Shown: positions 1-11,947, numbered from the stretch's first letter. The stretch is 64,000 bases of DNA from Flaccisagitta enflata (GCA_965153355.1 OZ231127.1:38254001-38318000); one strand, 5' to 3'. Notes: a model not told the origin generated them from the sequence alone. Numbers and translations are program-made.

Positions 1-111
1 TATAAAAAACATTGAATTCATGCATTTTTTCAACAGAAAAGTGGTCCTGACCCAGTAAAAGAAGCATACAGCCACTATTTCATTCAATAAATCATTTGAT
101 CATTCAGAAAT

Positions 112-172
112 GACATTCATTCATAAAAAAACATTCATTCATAAAAACATTCATTCATAAAAAGCATTCATT
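112..172. repeat. Short tandem repeat, CATTCATTCATAAAAA unit
   Basis: Four imperfect copies of a 16-18-bp unit made of CATTCATTCAT plus an A-run. Confidence 0.8.
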
Positions 173-175
173 CAA

Positions 176-208
176 AGAGGACGCATCGTTGGCCTACTTG
201 GCCTTGTT
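176..208 (-). mobile_element. Helentron-like element, class B, 5' end
   Basis: Read on the minus strand this gives ACAAG, then the short palindrome GGCC-AAGTA-GGCC, then AACGATGCGTCC, the class B 5' subterminal repeat. The rest of the copy would lie to the left and is not recognisable, so it is truncated or leaves the window. Confidence 0.5.
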
Positions 209-277
209 TTTGTACTGGCAGTGTTGGATTGTCGGTCTGTCTACATGTCCGGATGTGTTTCATTCTGTCTCAGTCGG

Positions 278-737
<460 letters not shown>

Positions 738-952
738 TGTCATACCTAAATGCTGCGGATGAATGTGCAGTGACTTTGGCGGTTTGTTTTGGCATCTTGG
801 CAGCGCCATTTTGCATTTTCAACACTTCCTCGTCTCCAGAATCAGTCAACGACGACTCTGAAAATGAGGCAATGCAAATTATTAATTAGAAGTAAACGTC
901 GCCAAACGAGACGGACAGACGCCCACAGACGGTGCAGCCGATGGAACTACCA

Positions 953-1120
953 TCACAAACCAATCATCCAAGGACTGCATGTCAGGCAGAGTCAGCGGAA
1001 CCCTTTGCCCTGCTTAGAGTGGTCAACTGTGGACAAGAATGGAGAAAGAAAAGAGCAGCTGAAAATGAGCCGCTGTTTTTTTTGACTGGACACCGACCCT
1101 TTAGAGCCGCTGCCCAAAGC
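953..1120 (+). mobile_element. Class F element fragments (decayed head and tail)
   Basis: At 953-1050, ATCATCCAAGG and GTCAGCGGAACC match the head of the intact copy at 36216. At 1086-1117, CCTTTAGAGCCGCTGCCC matches the 3' end of the family. The middle is lost. Confidence 0.55.
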
Positions 1121-1173
1121 CCAAAAAGAGGATGAGTTTGTGCCTTTACACATCACTGTAACAACCCATTTTT

Positions 1174-1656
1174 GGGCAGTGGCCCCGAAGGGTACAAAGT
1201 CTTGTAGAACACAGGGGGACTTTTGTTCGTTTGTTCGTCCCTTTATCTGTCAAGCCCTCTCAGGCCTGAAATCTGCCCTCTCAGACCTGAAATATACCCT
1301 CTCAGACCTGAAATTAACCCTCTCAGGCCTGGAATCTGCCCTCTCAGACCTGAAATCTGCCCTCTCAGGCCGGAAATCTGTCCTCTCTGGCCTAAAATGT
1401 GCCCTCAGATTTAAGGCCTGAGAGGGAAAATTTCAGGTCTGAGAGGGTAGATTTAAGGTCTGAAAGAGCAGATTTCAGGTCTGAGAGGGCCTGGGGGGGA
1501 CAAACAGACGGATGGACGGACGAATGAACAAAAGTCCCCCTGTGTTCTACAGGACATCGTCCCTTTCGGGACCACTGCCCTGCTCTCACTCCAATCCATA
1601 ATCATGCAAAGCAGGGCAACGGGTATCGCTGACCACATATTGCCCTTGGGTGACCT
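1174..1656 (-). mobile_element. Class F palindromic minisatellite element
   Basis: Arms pair across the element: GGGCAGTGGCCCCGAAGGG at 1174 against its complement ending near 1580, plus GTAGAACACAGGGGGAC against GTCCCCCTGTGTTCTAC. Inside is a 21-bp minisatellite that reads CTCAGGCCTGAAATCTGCC on the left and its reverse complement on the right, so the whole unit can fold back. A head segment (GGGCAACGGGTATCGCTGAC ... CCCTTGGGTGACC) follows on the right. Diverged, non-coding. Confidence 0.7.
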
Positions 1657-1854
1657 GTATTGGTTGGCGGATACCCAATTTTATCCTGCTGTCGGTTTGT
1701 TAACAGCTATTACCCAGGTTATTGGTCTAATCTAATAAATGCGGTTACAATCGATTATGGTTAATAACCCATTTTTTCCTCTTCCTCTTCTTCTTCCTCC
1801 TAGTAGTAAGTCGCCAGTAAACTTAACATTTCTCAAAATTCTATGTGTAACTAT

Positions 1855-2040
1855 TTATCATCCTATATGTCTATCTGTTGGTCTATCTGTTTATCTGTTT
1901 ATCTGTTGGTCTATCTGTCTATCTGTCTGACTATCTGTCTGACTATCTGACTGTCTGTCTGTCTATCTGTCTGTCTATCTATCTGTCTTTCTGTCTATCT
2001 GTCTGTCTGTTCGTCTGTTTGTCTGTTCGTCCTTCCGTCC

Positions 2041-2082
<42 letters not shown>
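1855..2082. repeat. (ATCT/GTCT)n then (TC)n microsatellite
   Basis: Degenerate CTGT/CTAT tetranucleotides run from 1855 to about 2040 and pass directly into pure CT to 2082. Confidence 0.9.
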
Positions 2083-2085
<3 letters not shown>

Positions 2086-2541
2086 GGATTAGCTTTGATT
2101 CTCATTCATTGGAAAAGACCATGCACAGGTGAGTTAAAAAAAAAAGTCTTGACTCATGAACGATCATCGATTAGAATTCCAGAACAGTAATGCATGACCG
2201 AAATTCAGTGATCATTTGCCAACTTCATATTATTTCCAATCAAAACAAAAAATTTTTTCATTTACTTATATGATTTTTTTGGGCCACAGTGAAAACTGAA
2301 ATGTTTGTAGTGCAAAAAGAAAAAAAATATAATAGAATTTAAAAAAAAGAGAGTAAAAAAGAATAAGAAGTGAAAAATGAAAAAAAATGAAAAATAAAAA
2401 AAAAAAGAATAAAAAAAAAAGTGAAAAATGAAAATAAAAAGTAAAAACAAAAGATCTCAAGAAATCATTCATGAATGCAACAATAATAAAATCAAAATTC
2501 AAAAGAAAAAAAAAGATAAAAAAAACTAAAAAATTCATTTT

Positions 2542-2620
2542 TAGTCGCGTGAAAGTGACTCTAGAAGCCGCTATGACGGTCGGTCGGTCTGTCGGTCTGT
2601 CTGTCCGTCACATTTTTGAA
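2542..2620 (-). mobile_element. Helentron-like element, class A, 3' part
   Basis: TAGTCGCGTGAAAGTGACTCTA is the 3' hairpin (reverse reading) and is followed by a (GTCGGTCT) microsatellite and CCGTCACATTTTTGAAA. The 5' half is missing. The neighbouring foldback begins about 30 bp further on. Confidence 0.6.
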
Positions 2621-2648
2621 ATATAGCGTATTTCTTCATTTTAAAGGT

Positions 2649-3207
2649 ACAGTAGATGTCGTCTAGACTTGGAAATACGGGGGAATCCATTACAGGAAGA
2701 CAGATAAACTTCAAAGACTGATGTTTGGAACATAAACTAAAAAAAGGATGCTTTGTTGCCCATGGGTGTTGGTTGCCATGGAAACACATTTTTATGTATT
2801 CACGCTAAAGTATCAATATTTTGAGAAATTTTTTGAGGGAACATTGTTTAAAATAAAATTTGCTACAACTTTCCCACAGTATATTCTGTAAGAATATCGC
2901 TCGTTTTGCGGTTGCTAGGGAGCATCACAGGGCTGTCACGCATAGTTACGCTCCCTAGCAACTGCCAAATGAGCGATATTCTTACAGAACATACTGTGGG
3001 AAAGTTGTAGCAAATTTTCAAAAAATTTCTCAAATTATTGATACTTTAGCGTAAATACATGGAAATGTGTTTCCATGGCAACCAACACCCATGGGCAACA
3101 AAGCATCCTTTTATTAATTTATATTCCAAATATCAGTCTCTCAAGTTTATCTGTCTTCCTGTAATGAATTCCCCCGTATTTCCAAGTCTAGACGACATCT
3201 ACTGTAC
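2649..3207. mobile_element. Foldback element 1 (about 270-bp arms, 26-bp loop)
   Basis: The left arm (2649-2923) starts TACAGTAGATGTCGTCTAGA. The right arm (2950-3207) is its near-perfect reverse complement. The loop is 2924-2949. The palindrome includes GGTTGCTAGGGAGC against GCTCCCTAGCAAC at the centre. No ORF is present. This is a hairpin MITE; its superfamily is not determined. Confidence 0.9.
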
Positions 3208-3550
3208 TTAAGGGTACTTTTGAGTACTTAAAGATACTTTAGGGTACTTTAAGGTACATTAGATACTTAAGGGTACTTTAGGTACTTCAGGGTATTTAAG
3301 AGTACTCTAGGTTCTAAAGGTGTTTTTTAATACTTTAGGGTACTTCAGGATACTTTAGGATACTTTAGGGTACTTTAGGTACTATAGGGTACTTTAGGGT
3401 GCATTAGGTACTTAAGGGTGCTTTGAGGTACTTAAGGGCACTTTAGGTACTCTAGGGTACTTTAGGGTACTTTTTGATATATAGCTTAAATCTTTATTTC
3501 AAAAGTACTTTAGGATACTTAAGGGTACTTTAGGGTACTTTAAGGAACAT
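3205..3550. repeat. Degenerate TACTTTAGGG array
   Basis: About 25 imperfect copies of TACTTTAGGG / TACTTAAGGG, 9-15 bp apart, begin exactly where foldback 1 ends. Confidence 0.85.
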
Positions 3551-4008
3551 TTATTACCTTTATTATCGTTATTACCTTTATTATCGATAATAACCGCAAC
3601 CGAAAGTTAATTATAGCAGTATCTGAACCGAACCTATATTCGCGAATATTAATTAATTAATTAATTAATTGAACCGAATTGAACCGTTTTCTAATAGCCA
3701 GATCGCCGAAGTATAGTGACCTGTTGATGTGATAGATGGGTTTGGGAGAAAGAAGGGGAGTAAAGAGGAAGGGCTCGCCATCAAATGAGAGTATGACTAT
3801 GACTATGAGACTATGAGAGGAGGGGCTCTTGTAGATAATTTCCATGTCCGGTACGTGCATATTTTCAATAATGGCTCTTTTGGAATTGAAACATAACTAA
3901 TTAGTCATAACACTAGTAATAACACAACAAGGCCGGAAGGGGTGGGCAAAGGCAGTAATTGAGGTGAGCAGGGGCGTTTATGCAAGTGGGCAGGAGCTGA
4001 GACATGTG

Positions 4009-4012
<4 letters not shown>

Positions 4013-4101
<89 letters not shown>
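4013..4101. repeat. (GA)n microsatellite
   Basis: Pure GA dinucleotide run of about 88 bp. Confidence 0.98.
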
Positions 4102-4103
<2 letters not shown>

Positions 4104-4618
4104 ACGGCGGTTGATTCCATCATAAAAAATGCAAGATAACTCCACGAATGGATAAATAAAGTCAAGACTCGCGTCGCCTCTTCTTTTCGTGGTGAGCCAG
4201 TGCCACGTGCGCGATGATACAGATGATACAGATGTATCACGTATTCTTTACAGTTTTTCTTGAAAAAGATGTTAGTTTCATTGGAGAAATGGTGCATACT
4301 AGAGCTCGAGTGCATCCCTAAGTGCCATGTATAATTTCATCCTAATTCCTTCCTCAGGTTTTCTTTTGATTTTCTTTTGAATTTGTTCGTTTTTGTTTGA
4401 CTTCTCTAGAGTTGTTGTGCTAATTTCAGTTTCGTTCATTCTACCAAAATTTTCATTCCTGATTCAACCTCTACAATAGAGACGGCTCTCGCCGTAGGAA
4501 AAAAGAGCGAGGTTTTAGAATTTTTTCTGATTGTGTTTTGTCTGGTTGATTGCCTTTTTTTCTCTCCGGGCATCTTTTTGGTTTGTTCCACTCTCTACAT
4601 GTGTTTCTCTGTTTGAGA

Positions 4619-4775
4619 CAGAGGCACCCACCCCCCATCCACACCCCAACCCCAACCCCCACACACAAGCATCTAGACCGCTTGTTTTTCCACTTTTCTA
4701 CTCGGACAAACAAACGGACCAATAGACCAATGGATGGACTGACAGACAAAGCCTCTCATAGAGTCCAGAGTTGAA
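4619..4775 (+). mobile_element. Helentron-like element, class C, decayed
   Basis: The run of C-rich (CACCCCAACCCC), AAGCATCTAGACCGCTTGTTTTTCC and GACAGACAAAGCCTCTCATAGAGT follows the order of the better copy at 33633. The 5' end and the hairpin are eroded. Confidence 0.45.
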
Positions 4776-5663
4776 ATGAGAGAGAGACTGTGCTGCCAAG
4801 ATGCACAATCATCACCTGGGACATATCAAAGTTGAAATATACTTCAATTAACTTTATTCCTCGTTTTTGGAAAAAATGTGAAAAATGCAAAAAAATATGA
4901 AAAGATTTAAAAAATCAGAGCTCCAAAATTATTGATCGCACAGAATTCTGCTTGGCGTCATCTGAAAAAGGAGAATTAGTTCTTTCATAGCTAATAAGTT
5001 CATGCGTAGTCCCATTCTGCCCCCAAAATGTATCAACTTTCCCAAACGACTCATAAAACAAATGGAAATCCGTTTTTCTCTGCAGGACTTCTTCTCTTCG
5101 ACTTTTTTCCAAATAATGCTCTTGATCAATTTGTTAGAATATGATCCTTGTCAGAAAACTGTGCGAGATTCTTTCATTTCCCCCTTTGGTTCTCCTGAAA
5201 AGAGCAAACGCTTTTCCTCTCTTTCATCTTATACTCGAGCACAATATGATAAAAATTGAATTATTCAATATCGATTCAGACTAATTGACATTAACGCGTA
5301 GTGAAAGAGGATAAAGAAAACAAACAAATTTATAGAAAAAAAGATAATTTATGGAAAGGAAAGAACGACGGAGGATAAAGGAAAATAGATGGGTCTTTTC
5401 TATAAAAAAAAACACTGGGCAAAGAGGTGAAGAAGTCGGCAATAAGGCAATAAGGACTTGCATATGCAGAAAATCGCCCGATAGCTAAAATAAAATGCGC
5501 TTATTTTCTCAGGAAGTGTTTTCGAAAAGGATGAGAGCCGCGGGGCTGTTACATAGCAGCTCAGAAATCACCATGTCCGCCAATTCACTATCACTTCGTC
5601 CCAAATTTTACGACCGACAGACCTTCCGACGGACCTACGGCCACACCTAAATAGTAAGCTACA

Positions 5664-6281
5664 GTACCGGGTCATCAACCTGAGATGCCGGATAATGTTA
5701 AGCTTTTACTCTGAGATGCCATGTTTCACGGATTTCACACTGATTGTCTCTTAAAGAGTAAAGATTGACATTTTTTGTATCAAAATTTCATCAAAATCGG
5801 TCAAGTAGTTTAGATTTTATAAGTATTCAAGTGAAAAACATCCTTTCTGCCACTTCTGTTTTTTGATGGGAAAATGAAGGAATGGCGTTTTCCCCATTCT
5901 CTCATTTTGCAATGTTTTGTGCCAAGGACACAAGATTAGTCCTAAGTAAAAGGTGATTTGACAAATTTATGAAACTAAATCTCATTATTTTTCACACTAG
6001 ACCATTAATATGTTCCCAAGCTCAAACTGTTAAAAAAAAAAGAAAAATTTGAAAGCGCCCTCTTTCATGATTTTTATTGAAAATTCTGCCATTGAGAGAA
6101 AATTATTTTTACTCAAAGACTTGTAAAATCTGAACTACTTGACCAATTTTGATGAAATTTTGATACAAAAAACGTCAACCTATGCTTTTTAAGAGACAAT
6201 CAGTATGAAATCCGAGATATGTGGCATCTCTGAGTCAAAAAGCTTAACAGAATCCGGCATCTCAGGCTGATGACCCGGTAC
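5664..6281. mobile_element. Foldback element 2
   Basis: The left arm from GTACCGGGTCATCA pairs with the right arm ending TGATGACCCGGTAC. The palindrome extends inward through TGAGATGCCGGAT and TCAAAATTTCATCAAAAT. No coding potential. It shares its right boundary (GGTACC, 6277-6282) with foldback element 3. Confidence 0.88.
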
Positions 6282-6861
6282 CTTCCGAGCAAACCCGGCT
6301 AAAACTGGAGGATTAATTTTTGTAACCTTAATTTTATTTCCTTATCTTTGTTTTTGTATCTAACCTAATTAAAGAATACTTAATTCCTTGAACATATTTT
6401 GCTGTAAAAAAAAACTCGTGAAATCAAAGTGTATCAATTTGGAGTGTTCTAACCCAGACCAGAAAATTTCAGCAGAAAATTTTACCTATCCTAAACAACA
6501 AGAACAGCCCAATCAGACAATTTTTACAGGTTCTACAGCTATTTTAAGTTTTTAAAGACAACTGTCTTAAAATAATTTAGGACAATTGTCCTTAAAAACT
6601 TTAAATGGCCATAAAACCTGAAATAATTATCTGATTGAGCTGTTCTTATTGTCTAAGATAGGTAAAATTTTCTGGGTTAGAACACTCCAAATTGATGTCT
6701 TCATGCACTTTGATTTCACAAGTTATTTTTTTGACAGCAAAATATATTTAAGGAATTAAATATCTTTTAATAAAGTCAGATACAAAAAATCAAGTCTGGG
6801 TAATGAAATTAAAATAACAAAAATGATCCTCCTGTTTTAGTCGGGTTTGCTCGGAAGGTAC
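6279..6861. mobile_element. Foldback element 3
   Basis: The left end TACCTTCCGAGCAAACCCGG pairs with CCGGGTTTGCTCGGAAGGTA-like sequence at 6840-6860. The arms continue to a centre near 6575 with ACAACTGTC against GACAATTGT. It ends only 36 bp from the splice donor of the 6898 exon. Confidence 0.88.
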
Positions 6862-6897
6862 TGTACTAAAATGAACTCCTTATGTTTTTCAACTTAC

Positions 6898-6993
6898 TTT
6901 CCTTGTTGAGAGTCTCGAGATGTCGGTTGACATCGGCGAGGATCGTTTGGAATTTGTCATTTGCCACAAACCACGACGGTAATTCTGAGTCGC
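6898..6993 (-). CDS. kibra: kibra exon F (ELPSWF region)
   Basis: A 96-nt exon on the minus strand with acceptor ATTATTTCAG and donor GTAAGT. It continues phase 1 from the previous exon and gives G-DSELPSWFVANDKFQTIL, then ADVNRHLETLNKE, ending in phase 1. Human KIBRA has GEKELPQWLREDERFRLLL at the same place, just after the coiled-coil (from memory). This segment belongs to the C-terminal region linked to aPKC binding in the family. The other two frames are closed or meaningless. The next exon was not found, so the protein stays open at its C-terminus. Confidence 0.88.
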
Positions 6994-7798
6994 CTGAAAT
7001 AATACGAGGGGTGAATTTTGAATGAATAGTTTTCTTGACCATTTAATGATAATGGTAATGATAATGATTAGATATGAATTCATGAATGAATGAATGAATG
7101 TGTAAATGAACGAATGAATAAAGATAATACTGATTTGATAAAGGGTGTAATATCTTAGTTGCACGGTCCATGATATCTGAGTAAAAAAGGACCTGCCCCC
7201 GTTTCTTATCTCTCTCCTTGCGTGCATTGTTGTGACGTCATCGTTGCTTTTCTTATAGATACAAGTGTGAGCCTCTGCAAAGTCGTGAGTGCGTAATGTG
7301 CGTTTGGGAAGCGCTAAGTGTGAGTATTGATGTTGCTTATAGATATACTAACGTTGGTAGTTGATATTGACCGTTACTAATTGATATTTAACGCTTTTAA
7401 CTCTATCTCCAATGTACTAACGTGATGAATCTTTGTCATATCAGGTTTTGACGCTTTTCATGTGGCTTTGAACAATACAAGTTCTGCATTTATATGTGGT
7501 GTTTTTATTAGCGCGAGTCAGTCTAAAGAAGATCTCACAAAGGGCGACCGACTGACTGACCGACTCTGCGAGGGAACGACCCGAGCTATGCACTCACAGA
7601 CTGCTTCTCGGAAATAATCTTTCTACAGAACAGATGTGTGAGTCTGCAGAAAAAAATGAAATAAAAAGACACTTTTGACTGGCGTTTGGCGTCGGATAAA
7701 GGAAGAAGAAAAAATGAGAAAAGAAACCTGTCTCGTTGGCAAACGCGTGGGACTAGAGATACTACAGTTTGTTTTTTTTATCGTTTCATGTGACGTAC
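6994..7798. other. kibra intron between exons E and F (805 bp)
   Basis: GTACGT donor at 7798 and ATTATTTCAG acceptor at 6994 (minus strand). It contains a short GAATGAAT repeat near 7080-7120 and otherwise nothing recognisable. Confidence 0.8.
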
Positions 7799-7961
7799 CA
7801 TTGGCTTTACACTCTTCCACTTTGTCTTTAATCTCTTTGAGTCTTTGAATCTCATCGTGAAGACGCAGAAGACGTTCTTGACAAGTCAACAGATCCAACT
7901 CCAAATCTAATGGAGTGCGCGGTGGTGATGTGGTTGGACCTGATGAGCCTCCGGTCTCGAT
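7799..7961 (-). CDS. kibra: kibra exon E (LDLELDL coiled-coil)
   Basis: A 163-nt exon on the minus strand, phase 0 in, phase 1 out, acceptor CTTCCTTACAG, donor GTACGT. It encodes IETGGSSGPTTSPPRTP, LDLELDLLTCQERLLRLHDE, IQRLKEIKDKVEECKAN. The human counterpart is TSLDLELDLQATRTWHSQL followed by ISVLKELKEQLEQAKSHG (from memory), which is a clear match in sequence and position. The second half should form the last coiled-coil of the protein. A pure (CT)n repeat of about 76 bp lies 10 bp upstream of the acceptor and replaces an ordinary polypyrimidine tract. Confidence 0.92.
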
Positions 7962-7967
7962 CTGTAA

Positions 7968-7971
<4 letters not shown>

Positions 7972-8047
<76 letters not shown>
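7972..8047. repeat. (GA)n microsatellite beside a splice acceptor
   Basis: GA run on the plus strand, so (CT)n on the transcribed minus strand. It ends about 10 bp from the acceptor of kibra exon E. Confidence 0.97.
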
Positions 8048-8050
<3 letters not shown>

Positions 8051-8708
8051 GCAGAATTAATGAGTAGCGAAACAGATAATAGACGGGCAGATACACAGAT
8101 ATTGAATGGGAGCAAAGAGAATTGTGAATCTGTTCTCATCACGGCAAGTTTTGTACCAATTTGATAAAACCAACTCAAATGAAATTCAAGCAAAAAAAAA
8201 AAGGTGAAACTGATGTATAAATAGATCGGGAAGTGCCAGATGAACCTCAGACGCACCTTACCAAAGAAAAATCTCGAGACGGAAAAAGCATAAAAACCGT
8301 GGTTTTATTTCGATACATGCGATTCACGCATGAGATGAGCACACTTCGGGCATCAACTTTAGAAAACTGGGTAATCAAATTTTCATAACTACATCAACTA
8401 CTCATTTTGAGGGGCAGACTGCAGGTTTTTAGAATTTTCACAATCTATCACAACTTCATTGCTTTACTCCCTTCCAGAATGTTAGGTTGTTTAACAAATG
8501 ACGATGGCTATCAATAAAAAAATTCTATGCTCCATTTAAAGCTCGCAATAATTAATGTCAAGGGACAAACAAATTTCATTTTTCAAACAGGTAGCTGATA
8601 TTGTTGTTATTGCCCATACAAAAAAAAGTAAAAAAGAAATATTTTCCATCTTTCATAAGCAGTTATTCGTTACTCTGGGGTCGGTTTTTGATTTCCTAAT
8701 AGAATTAA

Positions 8709-8901
8709 ACAAGGCCGTATGCATGGCTACCGAAGTTGCGTGTGGGTTGACAGGGGCAGTGACAAATAAGGCTAATCAAGCATCTGGGCAGGAGCGGTAA
8801 TGCAAAAAAAAACGTCAAAAACGCTGAAAAAAGTAAAGTGTTTCCGACCGACCAACGGACCGACCAACAGACCGACCGACATAGCGGAATATAGAGTCGC
8901 G
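8709..8901 (+). mobile_element. Helentron-like element, class A, 3' hairpin lost
   Basis: Starts ACAAGGCCGTATGCATGGCT, then CAGGGGCAGTG, GGGCAGGAGCGGTAATGC, a (GACC)n stretch and CATAGCGGAATATAGAGTCGCG. The second hairpin arm is degraded. Confidence 0.75.
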
Positions 8902-9215
8902 AATTTCATGCGCCCACACATAAAGCATTTATCTGAAAGTGCGCCATTAGTGCGTTTTCGTACAGTGGAATGTGGAGCCGGAAGGAAAAAGCCAAAATAA
9001 TCAGGCCGTCGTGCCACACTCGATGAACCCAAACCTCAACCCAGATTCGTGCTTTGGATTTCCGCCCCATGAATTACTCATCCCTTCCCTTGGGTTACCA
9101 TACGAAGCAGTACACACACCACACTACTGGTTACGGCACACCATACCTTGCATATTTTTTTGTTTTGCATTTTAACAGTATGCAGCACAGCACTCTCGAT
9201 TACTCAAATGCCTAC

Positions 9216-9359
9216 CTTATGGCGCCTTCCATTATCCCCATGATGAAGCGAGTGATGATGATGATGAATTCGGTGGGGATATAGATGTTGGGATTGTTTT
9301 AGTTGTTTGTGAGGTTTGATTTGATGACGGTTTTGCGGTAGAACATTCGGAATGTGAAG

Positions 9360-9457
<98 letters not shown>

Positions 9458-9716
9458 GATGGTGGTGGTTTTGATGGTGCATTCCGTCGAAAGGCGTTGT
9501 TTCATCCCGGATTTTAGATAAGGATGAAATTGAAGAAGTCAAAGAGGAGGAAGACGAGGAGGTTAAGGATGAGAAGGAGGAGTAAAAGGGAGTGTAAGCG
9601 GAGGTGGAAGAGGAAGTGGCGGCGGCGGCTGTTTCCGGCGAAAATATCTGGGCGCCGGTGGAGGAGAGGCGTGCGGAAGACAAGAACGCGGAACGCCCAC
9701 CAACCAAAGGAGATTG
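9216..9716 (-). CDS. kibra: kibra exon D: low-complexity exon with Q33
   Basis: A 501-nt exon on the minus strand, phase 0 in and out, with acceptor CCCCTTGTACAG and donor GTAGGC. It encodes 167 residues: QSPLVGGRSAFLSSARLSST, an Ala/Ser/Thr-rich stretch, a Ser-rich run, KIRDETTPFDGM, a His-rich stretch, then 33 Gln from a pure (CAA)33 repeat (plus strand 9360-9458), then LHIPNVLPQNRHQ and a second His-rich tail ending GDNGRRHK. Human KIBRA has only a short linker here, so most of this exon looks lineage-specific. Because both ends are phase 0, skipping it would keep the frame. The open frame across 501 nt and matching phases on both sides argue that it is coding. Confidence 0.78.
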
Positions 9717-10575
9717 CTGTACAAGGGGAGAGGCGCAGAAGCAAATAGGAAATTAAGGCTTGGGATGAAAAATGGATGTCGGGGGAAAAATGATCGCAAA
9801 AGGGTTTAGAGAGATTTAGCGTGAAAAACAAGGCTGAACGACAAAAGAAATTGAGAATTCATTTGACCCGCACGCAGTAAGGAACCCTGGGTGGCTTCAA
9901 ACATGAGTCAAACAGCTTTTGATAAAAGGAGTTTCTTGCTGAAAAAAGTCATGTTGTTTGAATTTTTTTGTCAGCCTGGAGTGACCAAATCATCAAATTC
10001 AAAGAGTCATAAGCAATGTAATCAGAGATGAACCGAATGAACGACGGACCGACTGACTACTGCTTTGTTTCATGGAGATGCGATGAAGAAACTTAAGGGT
10101 GATCCAAGCAATGAAAAGGGCTTTAAGGATCAGAAAATGGAGGAAGATGTGGTACTATGATAAAGGGATAATGAACGGTTGAGAAAGAATCAAGAGAATA
10201 GGGGGTGGTCCATCGCAAGCGCGGATATGGACACCATAATTTTTCACTATAAACAAGCCATGAACGGAGATTATGAAACATACTTGCACTTAACACCGTG
10301 CAAATCATTATTGTCGCAGGAATACTTAAAAATAAAAAATATGAGAAATATACTTCTAGTTAGCAAAATAATATAAAATGTTAACTGTAGTAGCTCAAAG
10401 GAATCAATTCGCTTAAGCTGAAAATATTTTATTTCATGGTTGAATCTAAATTTTTGCTGTGACAGTAATCATTGGACAATCAGGGGTTGATGACTATGAT
10501 GAGGTCTACTGTGTCTGACCATGAATGCTGATATCATTGACACTTGTTAAAACACATAACGTGGAGATACAATAT

Positions 10576-10650
10576 AGTCGCGGAGGGATGACCAAATGCC
10601 CACAACACCCTACACACGCGCGGCACCTTAAATGAGTCCGCGACTAAAAA
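10576..10650 (+). mobile_element. Mini class A derivative, 75 bp
   Basis: AGTCGCGGA at 10576 and its complement TCCGCGACTAAAAA at 10637-10650 enclose only about 50 bp. It looks like subterminal repeat plus 3' end with the middle removed, but no ACAAG is present. Confidence 0.45.
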
Positions 10651-10828
10651 TTGAGCAGTAAACGATGGCCACAATGAAGCTGGGTTGTCGAATAGACAGT
10701 GTCGTCCTTTATCGTGCGGCAGGCAAAAAGACTAGAGAAAAAAGAATGGAGGCAATAATGCAATGAAAGGAGGAAGGAAGGAATTAAAGAGAGAAAATGG
10801 CTGTTTACGAGAAAAGGGATATCGACTT

Positions 10829-11089
<261 letters not shown>

Positions 11090-11722
11090 CGTACACAAAC
11101 ACGCGAGAGGGTCACAGAGACAGAGTCACAGACAGAGTCACAGACAGAGACCACGATATAGACAAAAAGACAGTCGGCAATAGGTCGAATAGATAGAAAG
11201 TAAGAGACACGTAACGTGATAGATGTAGACTTAGAAACAGACAAGTTCAAGGGTAACGGGAAAGGAAATTAAGAAAGGAAGCAAAGATCCTTGGGTAGAG
11301 TGGAAATGGAGGAAGAGACAGCAACGACCAAAAGTGAAGCAAAAACGACAAAGCTAGCATGCAAAAAGAAAAAAAAGCAAACAAAACAAGACCGTCTTAA
11401 CCTTTATACAAGCAACGAAATAAGGACAGACAGACAAAAACGCAGACAAAGTACAACGCACAAAGTAGAGATAGTAGTCAAAGGCTCATAGCGGGAGGAA
11501 TGTGCGAAAAGATTACCAAGATAAGACATGTAGAGTTTTATAACGAGATGTGAGAGACTCGTAGATAGAGATCTTTGGACTGGAAATTGTATCATGTGTG
11601 AGAATTGGAGTCTACGTGAGATGATGCCCATAATTTCCTGTTTCTAACTCAACTGTCACTGCTCTTACTTTCGCCATATTTTCATTTTCTTGTTTCACAC
11701 CCTTCTGTCTCTAATCTCCATG

Positions 11723-11947
11723 AAGGATGATTTAAGGCCTATGAGGGCTGATTTAAAAACTGGCAGGGCTGCTTTTAGGTCAAAGAGGGCTGATTTCAGA
11801 CCTGAGACGGCTAAGATCAGGTCTGAGTGGGCTGATTTCATGCCCGGGAGCGCTGATTCTAGACTTGAGGCTTCAGGCCGCGGGGAGGTGGACGGAAGGA
11901 CAGACAGACGTATGAAAATTACCCTTTGGGGCCGCGCTCAAAAAGGT
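11723..11947 (+). mobile_element. Class F element, decayed
   Basis: About eight units of TTTCAGGTCTGAGNGGGCTGA-like 21-mers, then GGACGGAAGGACAGACAGAC and CCCTTTGGGGCCGCGCTCAAAAA, which is the family 3' end. The left arm is missing. Confidence 0.6.

Larger units (their letters stand above)
7962..9215. other. kibra intron between exons D and E (1254 bp)
   Basis: GTAGGC donor and TTACAG acceptor on the minus strand. It contains the (GA) array and one class A element. 8050-8700 shows only AT-rich sequence. Confidence 0.8.

Noticed and set aside
4915-5112. 65-residue ORF considered as the kibra C-terminal exon
   Set aside because: No match to the family C-terminus (the stretch ending in the PDZ ligand); it shares TTCTGCTTGGCG-like sequence with the 45240 repeat.
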